Shown: one piece after another, positions 8,428-18,389 of the stretch
How positions within the stretch are numbered: position 1 is the first letter of the stretch
How the letters are laid out: each line of letters opens with the position of its first letter
Source: JAQVEM01 sp964556165
Lineage (GTDB): Bacteria > Actinomycetota > Humimicrobiia > Humimicrobiales > Humimicrobiaceae
Length of the DNA: 64,000 nucleotides
Direction: 5' to 3'
Assembly (NCBI GenBank): GCA_964556165.1
Contig: CAZKVH010000002.1
Location: forward strand, 39,829 to 103,828
Notes under the pieces: model-generated
What the model was told of the DNA's origin: nothing
What the model saw: only the letters and a program-made list of their open reading frames with translations
Database searches by the model: none
Position numbers and translations under genes: made by a program

Positions 8428-8910
8428 ATGAGTCATATTATTTCAGTTTTAGTAGAGAATAAGTCAGGTGTTCTGGCAAAAATATCCGGCCTATTCAGCA
8501 GGAGAGGATTTAATATCGAAAGCCTTGCAGTTGGTCCTACAGAGGATGAAAAAATTTCAAGAATTACAATGGAAGTTGAGGCGGAAGAACATAGCCTTGA
8601 GCAAATCATAAAACAGCTATACAAACTGGTAAATGTAATAAAGATCAAGGAACTGGACCCTCGCAATATAGTAGAAAGAGAACTTGTGCTTATAAAAGTC
8701 AACGCAGATTCAAAAACCAGGCCCGAAATACTGGAGATAGTAAGCATTTTTCGAGCGAATATAGTGGATGTGGGCAAAAATACTTTAGTAATTGAAATTA
8801 CGGGAAGTAAAAGCAAGGTTAAAGCTCTTGAAGATTTGCTGAAGCCTTTTGGTATACTTGAACTGGTTAGGACGGGTAAAATCGCATGTACGAGAGGTAG
8901 TAAATATTAA
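8428..8910 (+). CDS. ilvN: Acetolactate synthase small (regulatory) subunit
   Basis: N-terminal ACT domain MSHIISVLVENKSGVLAKI with FSRRGFNIESLAVG, followed by the ALS small-subunit C-terminal domain; 160 residues, a typical length. It binds valine for feedback control and activates IlvB. The AGGTGG ribosome site precedes ATG 8428. The gene is co-transcribed with ilvB (31-nt gap). Confidence 0.95.
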   Translation: MSHIISVLVENKSGVLAKISGLFSRRGFNIESLAVGPTEDEKISRITMEVEAEEHSLEQIIKQLYKLVNVIKIKELDPRNIVERELVLIKVNADSKTRPEILEIVSIFRANIVDVGKNTLVIEITGSKSKVKALEDLLKPFGILELVRTGKIACTRGSKY

Positions 8911-8913
8911 GTC

Positions 8914-9018
8914 AATCCGGTCAGGACAAGTTTTAAGATAATTTGGAATAAGAGGTAAATGAACATTTTATTATGCTACGGTAAATCATAGCAGAAGAAA
9001 ATAATTGAGAACCGGATT
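8914..9018 (+). repeat. Inverted repeat in the leader of the aminotransferase-serA pair
   Basis: AATCCGGT (8914-8921) is repeated inverted as ACCGGATT (9011-9018), with a smaller TGCTA/TAGCA pair inside. It lies in a 194-nt gap without a gene. It may form a structured leader; there is no T-run, so it is not a standard terminator, and I recognise no riboswitch class. Confidence 0.3.
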
Positions 9019-9104
9019 AAATTTATTAGGCAGGAGTTTGGAAATAAATTAGGATTTATAATTAATTAAAAATTTTAAAAAAATAATTTAGGAGGGCTGA
9101 AAAT

Positions 9105-10271
9105 ATGATAAAGAAATATGTAATGACACCTGGTCCGACTCCAATTCCAGAGGATGTATTACTTGAGCATGCCAGACCACTTATGCATCACAGGTCTCCT
9201 GAATTTTCAAAAATATTTATAGAAGTAACTGAAAAATTAAAGAAATTATTAAAAACAGAGAATGATGTTTTTATATTAACTTCTTCTGGTACAGGCGCTA
9301 TGGAAGCTAGCGTGGTAAATTTCTTCTCTAAAGGGGATTTAGTTCTTGTTGTGAGCGCAGGTAATTTCGGAGAAAGATTCAAAAAAATGGCAGCAAGGTT
9401 TGAACTGGAATTAATTTCTCTTGATTATGAATGGGGAGATGCAGCATCCCCGGGCGATATTAAAAAAGTTCTGGATGATAACCCCTCAATTAAAGGAGTT
9501 ATGATTCAGTTAAGCGAGACGTCAACAGGGGCTTTAAATGATATGAAAACCATCGGGAGTATAGTAAAAGATTATCCTGCCATACTTGTCGTTGATGCGA
9601 TAAGTGGCCTGGGGGCATCAGATTTAAGAACCGATGAATGGAACCTTGATGTCGTTATCGGAGGCTCTCAGAAAGCTTTGAGCGCACCAACAGGAGTATC
9701 ATTTATCAGCATAAGTGATAAAGCATGGAAGTTATGCGAAAATTCAAATATTCCTAAATTCTATTTTGACTTAAAGGCAGCAAAAAGTTATTTTCAGAAA
9801 ACACCTCCTCAAACACCCTGGACCCCCGGCATATCGATAATTGTAGCAATGAATAAGGCTCTTGAAATATTACTTGAAGAAGGGCTGGAGAAAGTCTTTG
9901 AGAGACATAGAATACTGGCTCTTGCAACACAGAAGGCGGCTGAAAAACTGGGTCTGGAGCCTCTGGTTAAGGATAAGAATAAAAGGGGATTTTCGGTAAC
10001 TTCTATTGTTGTTCCTGAAGGAATAAGCGCTAAAGATATTACTAAAATTATGAGGGAAAAGTATGGCGTTACTATTGCCGGAGGACAGGGAAAGCTTGCT
10101 GGAAAGATAATAAGAATAGGACATCTTGGGTATTTTGGAATGTTTGATGTTATTATTTCTATTAGTGCTCTGGAAATGGCACTAAAGGAACTTGGTTTTG
10201 AATTCGAGGTTGGTTCCGGAATTACAGAGGCACAAAGGACATTTGTGGAAAATAATTATCTTGATTATTAA
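9105..10271 (+). CDS. Class V aminotransferase (serine-pyruvate / alanine-glyoxylate type), likely serine biosynthesis
   Basis: A 388-residue PLP enzyme beginning MTPGPTPIPEDV, a hallmark of the AGXT/SPT family; PLP lysine K190 in GGSQKALSAPTG; HHRSPEF near residue 29. It lies 36 nt before serA. The same pairing occurs in Thermotoga and other lineages lacking a standard SerC, where this aminotransferase is thought to supply the amination step of serine synthesis. I infer that role; use in glycine/serine-glyoxylate metabolism is the alternative. A strong AGGAGGG site precedes ATG 9105. Confidence 0.85.
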   Translation: MIKKYVMTPGPTPIPEDVLLEHARPLMHHRSPEFSKIFIEVTEKLKKLLKTENDVFILTSSGTGAMEASVVNFFSKGDLVLVVSAGNFGERFKKMAARFELELISLDYEWGDAASPGDIKKVLDDNPSIKGVMIQLSETSTGALNDMKTIGSIVKDYPAILVVDAISGLGASDLRTDEWNLDVVIGGSQKALSAPTGVSFISISDKAWKLCENSNIPKFYFDLKAAKSYFQKTPPQTPWTPGISIIVAMNKALEILLEEGLEKVFERHRILALATQKAAEKLGLEPLVKDKNKRGFSVTSIVVPEGISAKDITKIMREKYGVTIAGGQGKLAGKIIRIGHLGYFGMFDVIISISALEMALKELGFEFEVGSGITEAQRTFVENNYLDY

Positions 10272-10307
10272 AACGCAAAAAAGAAATTAATATGTGGGTG
10301 GGGTAAT

Positions 10308-11894
10308 ATGATTAAAAAAGTATTAATTACTGACGGTCTTTCTGATGAATCCAAAAAAAAGCTCAGGGGGTATTTTAAAGTCACGGAAAAAAAGGGTCTT
10401 GCACCGGAAAAGCTTAAAGAAGAGATTAAAGGTGTAAGCGCAATAATTATAAGAAGTGCGACAAAGCTTTCAGCTGATATAATCGAGGCTTCGGATAAAC
10501 TGGAAGTGATAGGTAGAGCAGGTATAGGTGTTGACAATATAGACGTTTCAGCAGCTACAAAAAAGGGTATTTTAGTGATTAATGCACCTGCAAGTAATGC
10601 AGTTACTGTGGCAGAACATACTATTGCTTTGTTGCTTTCTACTGTAAGGAAAATTCCTGAAGCAAATTTTTCTCTAAAAAGCGGAAAGTGGGAGAAATCA
10701 AAATTTGGGGGCGTCGAGCTCGAGGGTAAAACACTGGGAATAATAGGTTTCGGGCAAATAGGAGGGCTTGTCGCCAAAAAAGCAATATGTCTTGGAATAA
10801 AAGTCATAGCATATGACCCATTTGTGTCCGAGGATAGATTCAGACAGCTTGAAATAAGAAAAGCAAATACACTGGATGATATTTACAAAGAAGCTGACTT
10901 TATATCCATACACCTTCCAAAGAATAAGGATACTATAGGAATGTTTAACAGGGAAGAGTTCTATAAGATGAAAAAAGGAACAATAATATTGAATGTTGCA
11001 AGAGGAGGCATTATTGTCGAAAAAGATATTGCAGAAGCCCTGGAGGATGGTCAGCTTGGAGGCGCAGCACTTGATGTTTACGAAAAAGAACCATGCACTG
11101 ATTCACCTGTTTTTAAATTAGAAAGTGTTGTATGTACCCCTCATCTTGGTGCTTCGACAGAAGAGGCACAGGATAGAGCAGGGACTATAATTGCAGACCA
11201 GGTTATAGATATTCTTAATGGAAAAACTGCTACTTTTCCTGTAAACATGCCTGCTATAAGGCCAGAGCTTATAAACGTTCTTTCACCTTTCTTTGAGTTA
11301 TGCGAAGATCTGGGGATTCTATTCGTGAATCTATTTGAAGGCAATATGGATTGTCTGAAGATTGGATATTCCGGAAAAGTATCCGAATACGATGTAAGAA
11401 TTTTGACTTCTACTATACTGGTAAAAATACTTGAGAAATACTCGGCAGAAAATGTCAATCTGGTAAATGTAGACCTTCTTGCAAAAGGAATGGGTCTGGA
11501 AGTGAAAGAAGTAAAAGGCGGAGATTCAAAAGATTATGTGAATTTGATTACCCTTGAAGGTGGGAGTAAAGATAACATACTTTCTATTTCGGGAACTACC
11601 ACAGGTAAAAAAGATACCCCGAGATTTATAGCTATTGATAAATTTGAAATAGATATGGTTCCTTCCAGTCATATGGCGTTTATAAAATATAAGGATATTC
11701 CGGGGCAGATAGGAAAGATTGGAACCGCTTTTGGCAAACTGGGTGTGAATATAGCATCCATGCATGTGGGAAGAAAAAAGTTAAGCGGGGATGCTATTAT
11801 GGTATTAAATCTTGATAATGAGGTGACACCCGAGATGCTTGAAGAGTTTAAGAAGCAAGCGGGTTTCAAGAACATAAAGATAGTCAATCTTTAA
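10308..11894 (+). CDS. serA: D-3-phosphoglycerate dehydrogenase
   Basis: First committed step of serine synthesis, NAD-dependent. Long (type I) form, 528 residues: substrate-binding domain; Rossmann GFGQIGG about residue 147; catalytic Arg in VARGGII, Glu in EKEP and His in TPHLGAS; an intervening ASB-like domain (about 320-450); and a C-terminal ACT domain (DIPGQIGKIGTAFGKLGVNIASMHVGR) for serine feedback. It sits directly behind the class V aminotransferase and ahead of leuA. Confidence 0.95.
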   Translation: MIKKVLITDGLSDESKKKLRGYFKVTEKKGLAPEKLKEEIKGVSAIIIRSATKLSADIIEASDKLEVIGRAGIGVDNIDVSAATKKGILVINAPASNAVTVAEHTIALLLSTVRKIPEANFSLKSGKWEKSKFGGVELEGKTLGIIGFGQIGGLVAKKAICLGIKVIAYDPFVSEDRFRQLEIRKANTLDDIYKEADFISIHLPKNKDTIGMFNREEFYKMKKGTIILNVARGGIIVEKDIAEALEDGQLGGAALDVYEKEPCTDSPVFKLESVVCTPHLGASTEEAQDRAGTIIADQVIDILNGKTATFPVNMPAIRPELINVLSPFFELCEDLGILFVNLFEGNMDCLKIGYSGKVSEYDVRILTSTILVKILEKYSAENVNLVNVDLLAKGMGLEVKEVKGGDSKDYVNLITLEGGSKDNILSISGTTTGKKDTPRFIAIDKFEIDMVPSSHMAFIKYKDIPGQIGKIGTAFGKLGVNIASMHVGRKKLSGDAIMVLNLDNEVTPEMLEEFKKQAGFKNIKIVNL

Positions 11895-12011
11895 TAGTAA
11901 GAGGATATTGTAATATTAGATAAGGGAATTTAATACAATTATAATAATTAAAGGGAATTATTAATATTAATTAATCTAAAATAGTTTTTTTATTCAAAAA
12001 GAAAGTGGTGC

Positions 12012-13565
12012 ATGGTAGTGGAAAATGTAAAAAATAAGGTCTTCGTTTTTGATACAACTCTGCGTGACGGGGAACAGTCTCCGGGGATTCATCTTAATAC
12101 CAGGGAAAAATTAGAGATAGCGCAGCAGCTTGCTAAATTAAATGTAGATATTATAGAAGCGGGTTTTCCAATTTCATCAAGAAGTGATTTTATTTCTGTG
12201 AAAGAAATATCGGCTAAAATTAGAGACAGAAGAATTGCAGCTCTGGCAAGAGCCAATTTTAAGGATATAGATGCTGCAGGCGAGGCACTAAAAGGTGCCA
12301 CCTGGCCGGTGATACACACATTTATCTCATCATCAGATATTCATCTTAAATACCAGCTCAAAAAAAGCAGGGAAGAAGTACTTGAGCTTGCATCTGAAGC
12401 AGTGAAGAGAAGCCTTAAATATACCGATATGGTTGAGTTCTCGGCTATGGATGCAACAAGAAGTGATCGCATATTTCTCTGCAAGCTTTTTGAGGCCGCT
12501 ATTAAGAGTGGAGCTAAAGTTATAAATATCCCGGATACAGTTGGATATATTCTCCCGGACGAATTTGGAGAAATGATAGACTATATTTTCGAAAATACTG
12601 CAGGAATCGAAAATGTGACAGTAAGTGTCCATTGCCATGATGACCTGGGCCTTGCAGTTGCTAACTCTCTTGCTGCAATTAAGCATGGCGCGAGACAGGT
12701 AGAATGTGCGGTGAATGGTATCGGTGAAAGGGCAGGCAATGCGTCTCTTGAAGAAGTTGTAATGATTATTGATACCCGGAAAAAAGATCTGGGTCTGCAT
12801 ACTGATATAAATATTGGCGAGATTATAAGAACAAGCGGTATTGTAAAATCATTAACGGGCTACATTATACCGCCAAATAAAGCGATAGTAGGTAAGAATG
12901 CTTTTAGCCACGAAGCGGGGATACATCAGGATGGTATGCTAAAAGATAGGTCTACTTATGAAATAATAAAGCCGGAAGATATTGGCTTAAAGTCATCAGA
13001 GTTAATACTTGGCAAGCATTCGGGAAGACATGCATTTTCAGAGAGGCTTAAAGACCTGGGCATACAACTGGACGATAAAAATCTTGAGAAGGCTTTTGAG
13101 AAGTTTAAGAACCTTGCAGAAAAAAAGGGAGCACTTAATGACCAGGATATAAAAGCAATAGTTGAGAATGAAATAAGAGAGGTCAACGAATATTTATTAC
13201 TTAAATATTACAGAGTTCAAAGTGGCTCGGATGTTAAAGCAAGCTCTTCTGTAGGAATAGAAATAAATGGCAAACTTTATGAGGGAACATCAGCAGGAGA
13301 TGGGCAGGTTGATGCTTCATTTAAAGCTATCGATAAGATAACTGGCATGAAAATAAAATTAGTTGAATATAATATAGAAGCTGTTTCTGGAGGGAGAGAC
13401 GCTCTGGGCTCGGTTAAAATAGTTGTCAGCAGTAACGGTATAGAAGTTATGGGTAGCGGTATAAGCACGGATATTGTTGAGGCGAGCATAAAGGCATATG
13501 TAAGTGCCATGAACAGAATTATGGAAACAAAAGGCAGCCTTGGTTCTCAGGATTCAGCCTCGTAA
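12012..13565 (+). CDS. leuA: 2-isopropylmalate synthase
   Basis: Condenses 2-oxoisovalerate with acetyl-CoA, the committed step to leucine. The HMGL-like barrel has DTTLRDGEQSPG from Asp14, the metal-binding HCHDDLG at about residue 207 and NGIGERAGNA. The C-terminal LeuA dimer/regulatory domain (about 385-510) gives leucine inhibition. The length, 517, is typical. The start is ATG 12012 with a weak GAAAGTGG site; a 117-nt gap separates it from serA and could hold a promoter. leuC follows after 45 nt. Confidence 0.94.
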   Translation: MVVENVKNKVFVFDTTLRDGEQSPGIHLNTREKLEIAQQLAKLNVDIIEAGFPISSRSDFISVKEISAKIRDRRIAALARANFKDIDAAGEALKGATWPVIHTFISSSDIHLKYQLKKSREEVLELASEAVKRSLKYTDMVEFSAMDATRSDRIFLCKLFEAAIKSGAKVINIPDTVGYILPDEFGEMIDYIFENTAGIENVTVSVHCHDDLGLAVANSLAAIKHGARQVECAVNGIGERAGNASLEEVVMIIDTRKKDLGLHTDINIGEIIRTSGIVKSLTGYIIPPNKAIVGKNAFSHEAGIHQDGMLKDRSTYEIIKPEDIGLKSSELILGKHSGRHAFSERLKDLGIQLDDKNLEKAFEKFKNLAEKKGALNDQDIKAIVENEIREVNEYLLLKYYRVQSGSDVKASSSVGIEINGKLYEGTSAGDGQVDASFKAIDKITGMKIKLVEYNIEAVSGGRDALGSVKIVVSSNGIEVMGSGISTDIVEASIKAYVSAMNRIMETKGSLGSQDSAS

Positions 13566-13610
13566 TTTTAAATGGAGATTGGTAAATGATTTTGGAAGGA
13601 ATTATTTAAA

Positions 13611-14888
13611 ATGAGCAGTAAAAACAAAGCGCAGACAATGGCGCAAAAAATACTTGCGTACCATTGTGAAAGAGATTATGTTTCGGAAGGCGAGATAATA
13701 GAAGTGGACGTGGATGTGGTGCTCGGAAATGATATAACCATGCCTATTGCTATTAAGGAATTTGAAAAAATAGGAGTGGATGAGATATTTGATAGAGAAA
13801 AGGTTGTTATAGTGCCCGACCACTTTACTCCAAATAAAGATATAAAATCTGCCCAGCAGTGTAAATTTATAAGAGAGTTTGCACGAAAGCATAATATAAA
13901 GAATTATTTCGAAGTTGGTAGGCTGGGTATTGAGCACGCGCTTCTACCTGAATTGGGTCTGGTGCTGCCGGGTGATCTTGTAATAGGGGCTGATTCTCAC
14001 ACATGTACTTATGGAGCTCTTGGAGCGGCATCGACAGGGGTCGGGAGCACAGACGTGGCTGTAGCAATGGCTACAGGTAAAGCATGGCTTATGGTTCCCG
14101 GCACTATAAAGTTTGTATATACTGGAAAATTAAAAAAGTGGATAACAGGCAAGGATCTGATTTTATATACTATTGGTTTGATAGGAGTTGACGGTGCTCT
14201 TTACAGGTCTATGGAATTCAGCGGACCATCAATAGACGAAATCTCTATGGATTCCAGATTTACTATGGCTAATATGGCAATAGAAGCTGGAGGAAAGTTT
14301 GGATTATTTGGAGTTGATAATAAGACAATAGAGTTTGTAGAGCCAAGAGCCAAAAGGGAATATAAATCTTTTTCCAGTGATTCTGATGCTGAATATGAAA
14401 GAGTATATAATATAGATTGCTCTAATATAGATTTACAGGTAGCAGCTCCTTATCTTCCATCAAATGCTGTAAATGCAAGAGATTTAAAGGATGTTAAAGT
14501 TGACCAGGTTGTGATAGGTTCCTGTACAAATGGGAGGATTGAGGATTTTAGAATTGCAGCGGAAATTTTAAAAAACAAGAAAGTAAATGACAACCTGAGA
14601 ACTATAATAATTCCCGCAACTCAGAATATATATCTCGAATCTGTTAAGAGGGGTTATGTTGAAATTTTTATTGAATCCGGCTGTGCAGTAAGCACACCTA
14701 CCTGCGGTCCATGCCTTGGAGGCCATATGGGGGTGCTGGCAGAAGGTGAGGTAGCAGTATCAACCACTAATAGAAACTTCGTTGGAAGGATGGGGCATCC
14801 TGAAAGTAAGGTCTACCTGAGCGGGCCTGCTGTAGCAGCTGCCACAGCAGTAGCAGGAAGGATAGCAATACCTGAGGAGGTTATATAA
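13611..14888 (+). CDS. leuC: 3-isopropylmalate dehydratase large subunit
   Basis: Aconitase-family subunit carrying the [4Fe-4S] cluster; isomerises 2- to 3-isopropylmalate with LeuD. Cluster cysteines are Cys305 in GSCTNGR and Cys365/Cys368 in CGPC. The 425-residue length marks the shorter archaeal/HacA-like form common in anaerobes. Its stop codon overlaps the leuD start by one base (TAATG), implying translational coupling. Confidence 0.94.
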   Translation: MSSKNKAQTMAQKILAYHCERDYVSEGEIIEVDVDVVLGNDITMPIAIKEFEKIGVDEIFDREKVVIVPDHFTPNKDIKSAQQCKFIREFARKHNIKNYFEVGRLGIEHALLPELGLVLPGDLVIGADSHTCTYGALGAASTGVGSTDVAVAMATGKAWLMVPGTIKFVYTGKLKKWITGKDLILYTIGLIGVDGALYRSMEFSGPSIDEISMDSRFTMANMAIEAGGKFGLFGVDNKTIEFVEPRAKREYKSFSSDSDAEYERVYNIDCSNIDLQVAAPYLPSNAVNARDLKDVKVDQVVIGSCTNGRIEDFRIAAEILKNKKVNDNLRTIIIPATQNIYLESVKRGYVEIFIESGCAVSTPTCGPCLGGHMGVLAEGEVAVSTTNRNFVGRMGHPESKVYLSGPAVAAATAVAGRIAIPEEVI

Positions 14889-15388
14889 TGATTATAAGAG
14901 ATAGTGTTATAAAATATGGCAATAATATAGATACTGATGTTATTATACCGGCAAGATACTTAAACACAGCAGATGAAAGAGAGCTGGCTTCCCACTGTTT
15001 CGAGGACCTGGATAGAGGTTTTCCGGAAAAGGTAAAGACAAGAAAAATAATAGTTGCAGGGAGTAATTTTGGTTGCGGATCATCCAGGGAGCATGCTCCG
15101 ATATCAATAAAGGCAAGCGGAATAAAAGCTGTAATAGCCGATTCGTTTGCGAGGATTTTCTTCAGGAACGCTATAAATATAGGGCTTCCGGTTATTACAG
15201 GTAGGGAGGCAAGCATGTTTATAGAGGATGGAGATGAGCTTGAAATTGATTTAAGCATGGGAATAATCAGGGATATCACAAAGGATAAATCCTTTGAGGT
15301 AAAGCCACTCCCTGATTTTGTACAGGGGATAATAAAAAGTGGTGGTTATATAAATTTTACCAGGGAAAGTATAAAAAAAGGCAATTAA
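14888..15388 (+). CDS. leuD: 3-isopropylmalate dehydratase small subunit
   Basis: A 166-residue swivel domain, partner of LeuC. It shows the substrate-binding loop GSNFGCGSSREHAP and the N-terminal DTDVIIPARYL. Overlaps leuC by one base. leuB would normally follow, but the next gene on this strand is cimA. Confidence 0.94.
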   Translation: MIIRDSVIKYGNNIDTDVIIPARYLNTADERELASHCFEDLDRGFPEKVKTRKIIVAGSNFGCGSSREHAPISIKASGIKAVIADSFARIFFRNAINIGLPVITGREASMFIEDGDELEIDLSMGIIRDITKDKSFEVKPLPDFVQGIIKSGGYINFTRESIKKGN

Positions 15389-15549
15389 AGAAATAAGTAA
15401 TAAATAAATTTTGAAAAGGTTGTAATTAATAGTTTTATAGAGTTCTTCAGGCGGAGGAAAATTTTTAAAAAAACGAGTAGAATTTTAATAAATTTTAAAT
15501 ATGCCGGTTATTTTAAGTATTATAAAATGAGTAAATTAGGGTGGATAAA

Positions 15550-17145
15550 ATGAAAAGCGAATTAAGGGATAATGATAGAATATATGTGCTGGATACTACT
15601 TTAAGGGACGGTTCCCAGAGAGCTGATATATCTTTTTCGGTTAATGATAAATTACAGCTTATAGAAAGATTTGATGATGTCGGAATAGATTATATAGAAG
15701 TTGGGTTTCCTTACTCCAATCCCAAAGAAATGGAATTGTTTGAAAAACTAAAAAGCAGAAAATTCCAGTATTCAAAGATAGTAGCATTTGGAAGGACAAG
15801 ACATAAAGACACCAAAGTGGAGGATGATAATAACATAAAACAATTAGTTCAGTCAGGGACAGATGCTGTATGTGTTGTGGGAAAATCATCTATAATTCAT
15901 ATTGAGAAAGTAATAGGAACCAATATTGAAAATAATCTTAGCATGATTTTTGACTCCATCGAATATTTAAAAGGGTATTTTCCGGAAATTATTTTTGATG
16001 CGGAACATTTTTTTGATGGCTTTAAAGAGAACTCAAAATATGCAATTGAAACATTAAAAGTGGCAGCCGAAGCAGGAGCAGACTATTTAGCACTCTGTGA
16101 CACAAATGGAGGAACTCTACCAAATGAGGTTATAGAAATAATTGATAAAGTTAGAAAGACAGTCAGGGCAGACATAGGAGTACATTTTCATAATGATAAT
16201 GGCTGTGGAGTGGCAAATACCATAATAGCTGTTCAAAAAGGAGCGAAGATGATTCATGGGACGATAAATGGTTACGGGGAAAGATGCGGCAATGCAGACC
16301 TTTGCCAGATTATTCCGAACCTTGAGATAAAGTTAAATAAACGTTGTCTTAAGGAAGGGAGCCTGAAACATTTGACCAGTCTTTCAAGATTCGTAAGTGA
16401 GACCGCGAATCAGATTGCAAATCCGAGCCAGCCATTTGTTGGACGTAATGCCTTTACTCATAAAGGAGGCATGCATGTGGATGGTGTAAGCAAGCTTTCA
16501 AAGGCATTTGAACATATGGATCCGGCTGTTATAGGGAATACAAGAAAAATTCTCATTTCTGAACTTTCCGGAAAAAAATCTATCATTATTAAAGCAAAGG
16601 AATTTGGAATTAACCTTGAAGATGATATGGAAAAAGTGAGTGAAATATTAAATAAGATTCAGAATATGGAGCATAAGGGTTACCAGTTTGAAGCGGCAGA
16701 CGGTAGTTTCGAACTAATTGTCAGGGAAGCTGCGGGGATAAAAAAGAAATTTTTTAAACTGGAAAGTTTCAGGGTTTTGAATGAGAAAAAGGAAGATGGC
16801 AGTATGATGTCTGAAGCAACTGTGAAGGTTTATATAAAGGGTAACAGGATAATTGAAACTGCCGAGGGAAATGGACCGGTTAACGCTCTTGACAGAGCTT
16901 TAAGAAAAGCGATTGGGAGTTGTTATCCTGTACTAAAAAAGATAACCCTTACAGACTTTAAGGTTAGAGTTTTAAATGAAAAAAAGGGTACAGGAGCAGT
17001 AGTAAGAGTTTTAATCGAATCGACAGATGGCGCAGGAAGCTGGGGGACTATAGGAGTATCTGAAAATATAATAGAAGCAAGCTGGCAGGCATTAGAAGAT
17101 AGTGTTATTTTTGGGCTAATGCATGCCGAAGGGGACGAAGAATAG
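15550..17145 (+). CDS. cimA: Citramalate synthase (Geobacter-type CimA)
   Basis: Homologue of LeuA that condenses pyruvate with acetyl-CoA to (R)-citramalate, a threonine-independent route to 2-oxobutyrate and isoleucine. DTTLRDGSQRADISFS marks CimA rather than LeuA (SQ in place of EQSPG). Metal-binding VHFHNDNG and GTINGYGERCGNADL follow, then a C-terminal regulatory domain; 532 residues. I start at ATG 15550 because the in-frame GTG at 15541 lies inside the AGGGTGG ribosome site. Being next to leuCD fits, since LeuCD also handle citramalate. Confidence 0.9.
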   Translation: MKSELRDNDRIYVLDTTLRDGSQRADISFSVNDKLQLIERFDDVGIDYIEVGFPYSNPKEMELFEKLKSRKFQYSKIVAFGRTRHKDTKVEDDNNIKQLVQSGTDAVCVVGKSSIIHIEKVIGTNIENNLSMIFDSIEYLKGYFPEIIFDAEHFFDGFKENSKYAIETLKVAAEAGADYLALCDTNGGTLPNEVIEIIDKVRKTVRADIGVHFHNDNGCGVANTIIAVQKGAKMIHGTINGYGERCGNADLCQIIPNLEIKLNKRCLKEGSLKHLTSLSRFVSETANQIANPSQPFVGRNAFTHKGGMHVDGVSKLSKAFEHMDPAVIGNTRKILISELSGKKSIIIKAKEFGINLEDDMEKVSEILNKIQNMEHKGYQFEAADGSFELIVREAAGIKKKFFKLESFRVLNEKKEDGSMMSEATVKVYIKGNRIIETAEGNGPVNALDRALRKAIGSCYPVLKKITLTDFKVRVLNEKKGTGAVVRVLIESTDGAGSWGTIGVSENIIEASWQALEDSVIFGLMHAEGDEE

Positions 17146-17202
17146 TTACATATTAATAAATGATATTGTCATTTTTAATAAAATTATATTAAGCTGTTAT
17201 TG

Positions 17203-17628
17203 TTAATGAAGCTTCATGGCAATATGCTTTATATTTGCTTCCATAAAAGTATCTCCGTACTCTTTAAAACCAAGTTTTTTATAAAATCCAGCTACTTCTA
17301 ATTGTGAATTAAGCCTGATATCATCTATGGATGCTCTATGGGCTATGTTTATTAATTCCATACAGATTTTACTTCCATATCCTTTGTTTCTGTAACTTTT
17401 TTTAACAGCAACTCTGCCAATCTTTGCTATTTTATCTTTAATCACAAGTCTTCCATAACCAACGTATTCACCGGAATTTTCGTCAATAGCTAGAACATGA
17501 TTGGCAATTTCATCGTATTTATCTCTTTCAATCTCTACTGGAACGTTTTGTTCCCTTACGAATACTTCATAGCGGAGATTATATGCTTTATCAAGCAGAT
17601 CTTTAGATTTCACCTCTACTATTTTCAT
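17203..17628 (-). CDS. GNAT-family N-acetyltransferase (ElaA/YjcF-like)
   Basis: A 141-residue single GNAT domain. RYEVFVREQNVPVEIERDKYDE is broken by nothing; the acetyl-CoA loop is RNKGYG with IGRVAVKKSYR before it, and LNSQLEVAGFYKKLGFKEYG forms the C-terminal strand typical of the ElaA/YjcF group. The substrate is unknown. The gene is convergent with cimA and divergent from yjbQ. A start at ATG 17628 fits the family N-terminus. Confidence 0.8.
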   Translation of the reverse strand: MKIVEVKSKDLLDKAYNLRYEVFVREQNVPVEIERDKYDEIANHVLAIDENSGEYVGYGRLVIKDKIAKIGRVAVKKSYRNKGYGSKICMELINIAHRASIDDIRLNSQLEVAGFYKKLGFKEYGDTFMEANIKHIAMKLH

Positions 17629-17905
17629 TATATTGTATATGGTTTTTTATGTTTTCTTAAATATAAAAAAATATATTTTAAAGACTAATTTTATACCAAA
17701 AATAAAAAAAGTTAAAAATGTCAGAAAAACTGTGGTTTTATTTGATGGATTAATAATTTCTGCGTTGTTTGTTTGTATTACTTTTTTTATATTTTCATTA
17801 TATTCTTATATAATAAAATTAATTAAATCATAGCTCAAATTATTTTATAGATAATTAAAATCTAGAAAATATATTTTTTAACAATAATTCAACCTGAAAG
17901 GGGGA

Positions 17906-18325
17906 ATGGTGGTCTACGGAAAGAAGATAAATTTATCTACCAGAGGATTTTCAGATATTAAAGATATAACAGTAGAAGTAAAGAAGATAATAAGCAGCTC
18001 AGGAATAAAGGAAGGAATGGCAAATATTTTTGTAATTGGCTCTACCGCTTCGGTTTCAACAATAGAATATGAGCCCGCGCTTGTTGAGGATATGAAAGAG
18101 CAGCTTGAAGAATTTATTTCCAGCAGCAAGCGTACACGACATTCACAGACCTGGGGAGATGATAATGGGTTTTCGCATCTCAGGGCCACATTTATGGGTC
18201 CCGGCATTACTGTTCCTGTATCGGGAGGTGCTCCGGTTCTGGGGACCTGGCAGCAGATAGTGGTTATTGACCATGATAACAGGCCGCGCTCGAGGGATAT
18301 ATTTGTACAGGTTATAGGAGACTAG
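17906..18325 (+). CDS. YjbQ/UPF0047 family protein
   Basis: A 139-residue UPF0047 domain: HSQTWGDDNGFSHLRATFMG and LGTWQQIVVIDHDNRPRSR are the family signatures, with conserved His residues. Family members show weak thiamine-phosphate synthase activity in vitro, but the true role is unknown. AAGGGGG ends only one base before ATG 17906, so the next codon, GTG 17909, may be the real start; the product differs by one residue. Confidence 0.88.
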   Translation: MVVYGKKINLSTRGFSDIKDITVEVKKIISSSGIKEGMANIFVIGSTASVSTIEYEPALVEDMKEQLEEFISSSKRTRHSQTWGDDNGFSHLRATFMGPGITVPVSGGAPVLGTWQQIVVIDHDNRPRSRDIFVQVIGD

Positions 18326-18389
18326 TTGCAGAAAGTTTGTGCAGTTTTATACTGATGGTTTCTTCCCCAAAAAATGCAGGTACTAACGG

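Noticed and set aside
10268..10807. Long 179-codon minus-strand ORF
   Set aside because: It is a shadow of serA on the opposite strand; Ser/Pro/Leu-rich, with no domain.
17633..17833. Plus-strand ORF with one hydrophobic segment
   Set aside because: It lies in the AT-rich divergent gap before yjbQ, has no ribosome site and consists of K/I/F/V-rich codons expected by chance.
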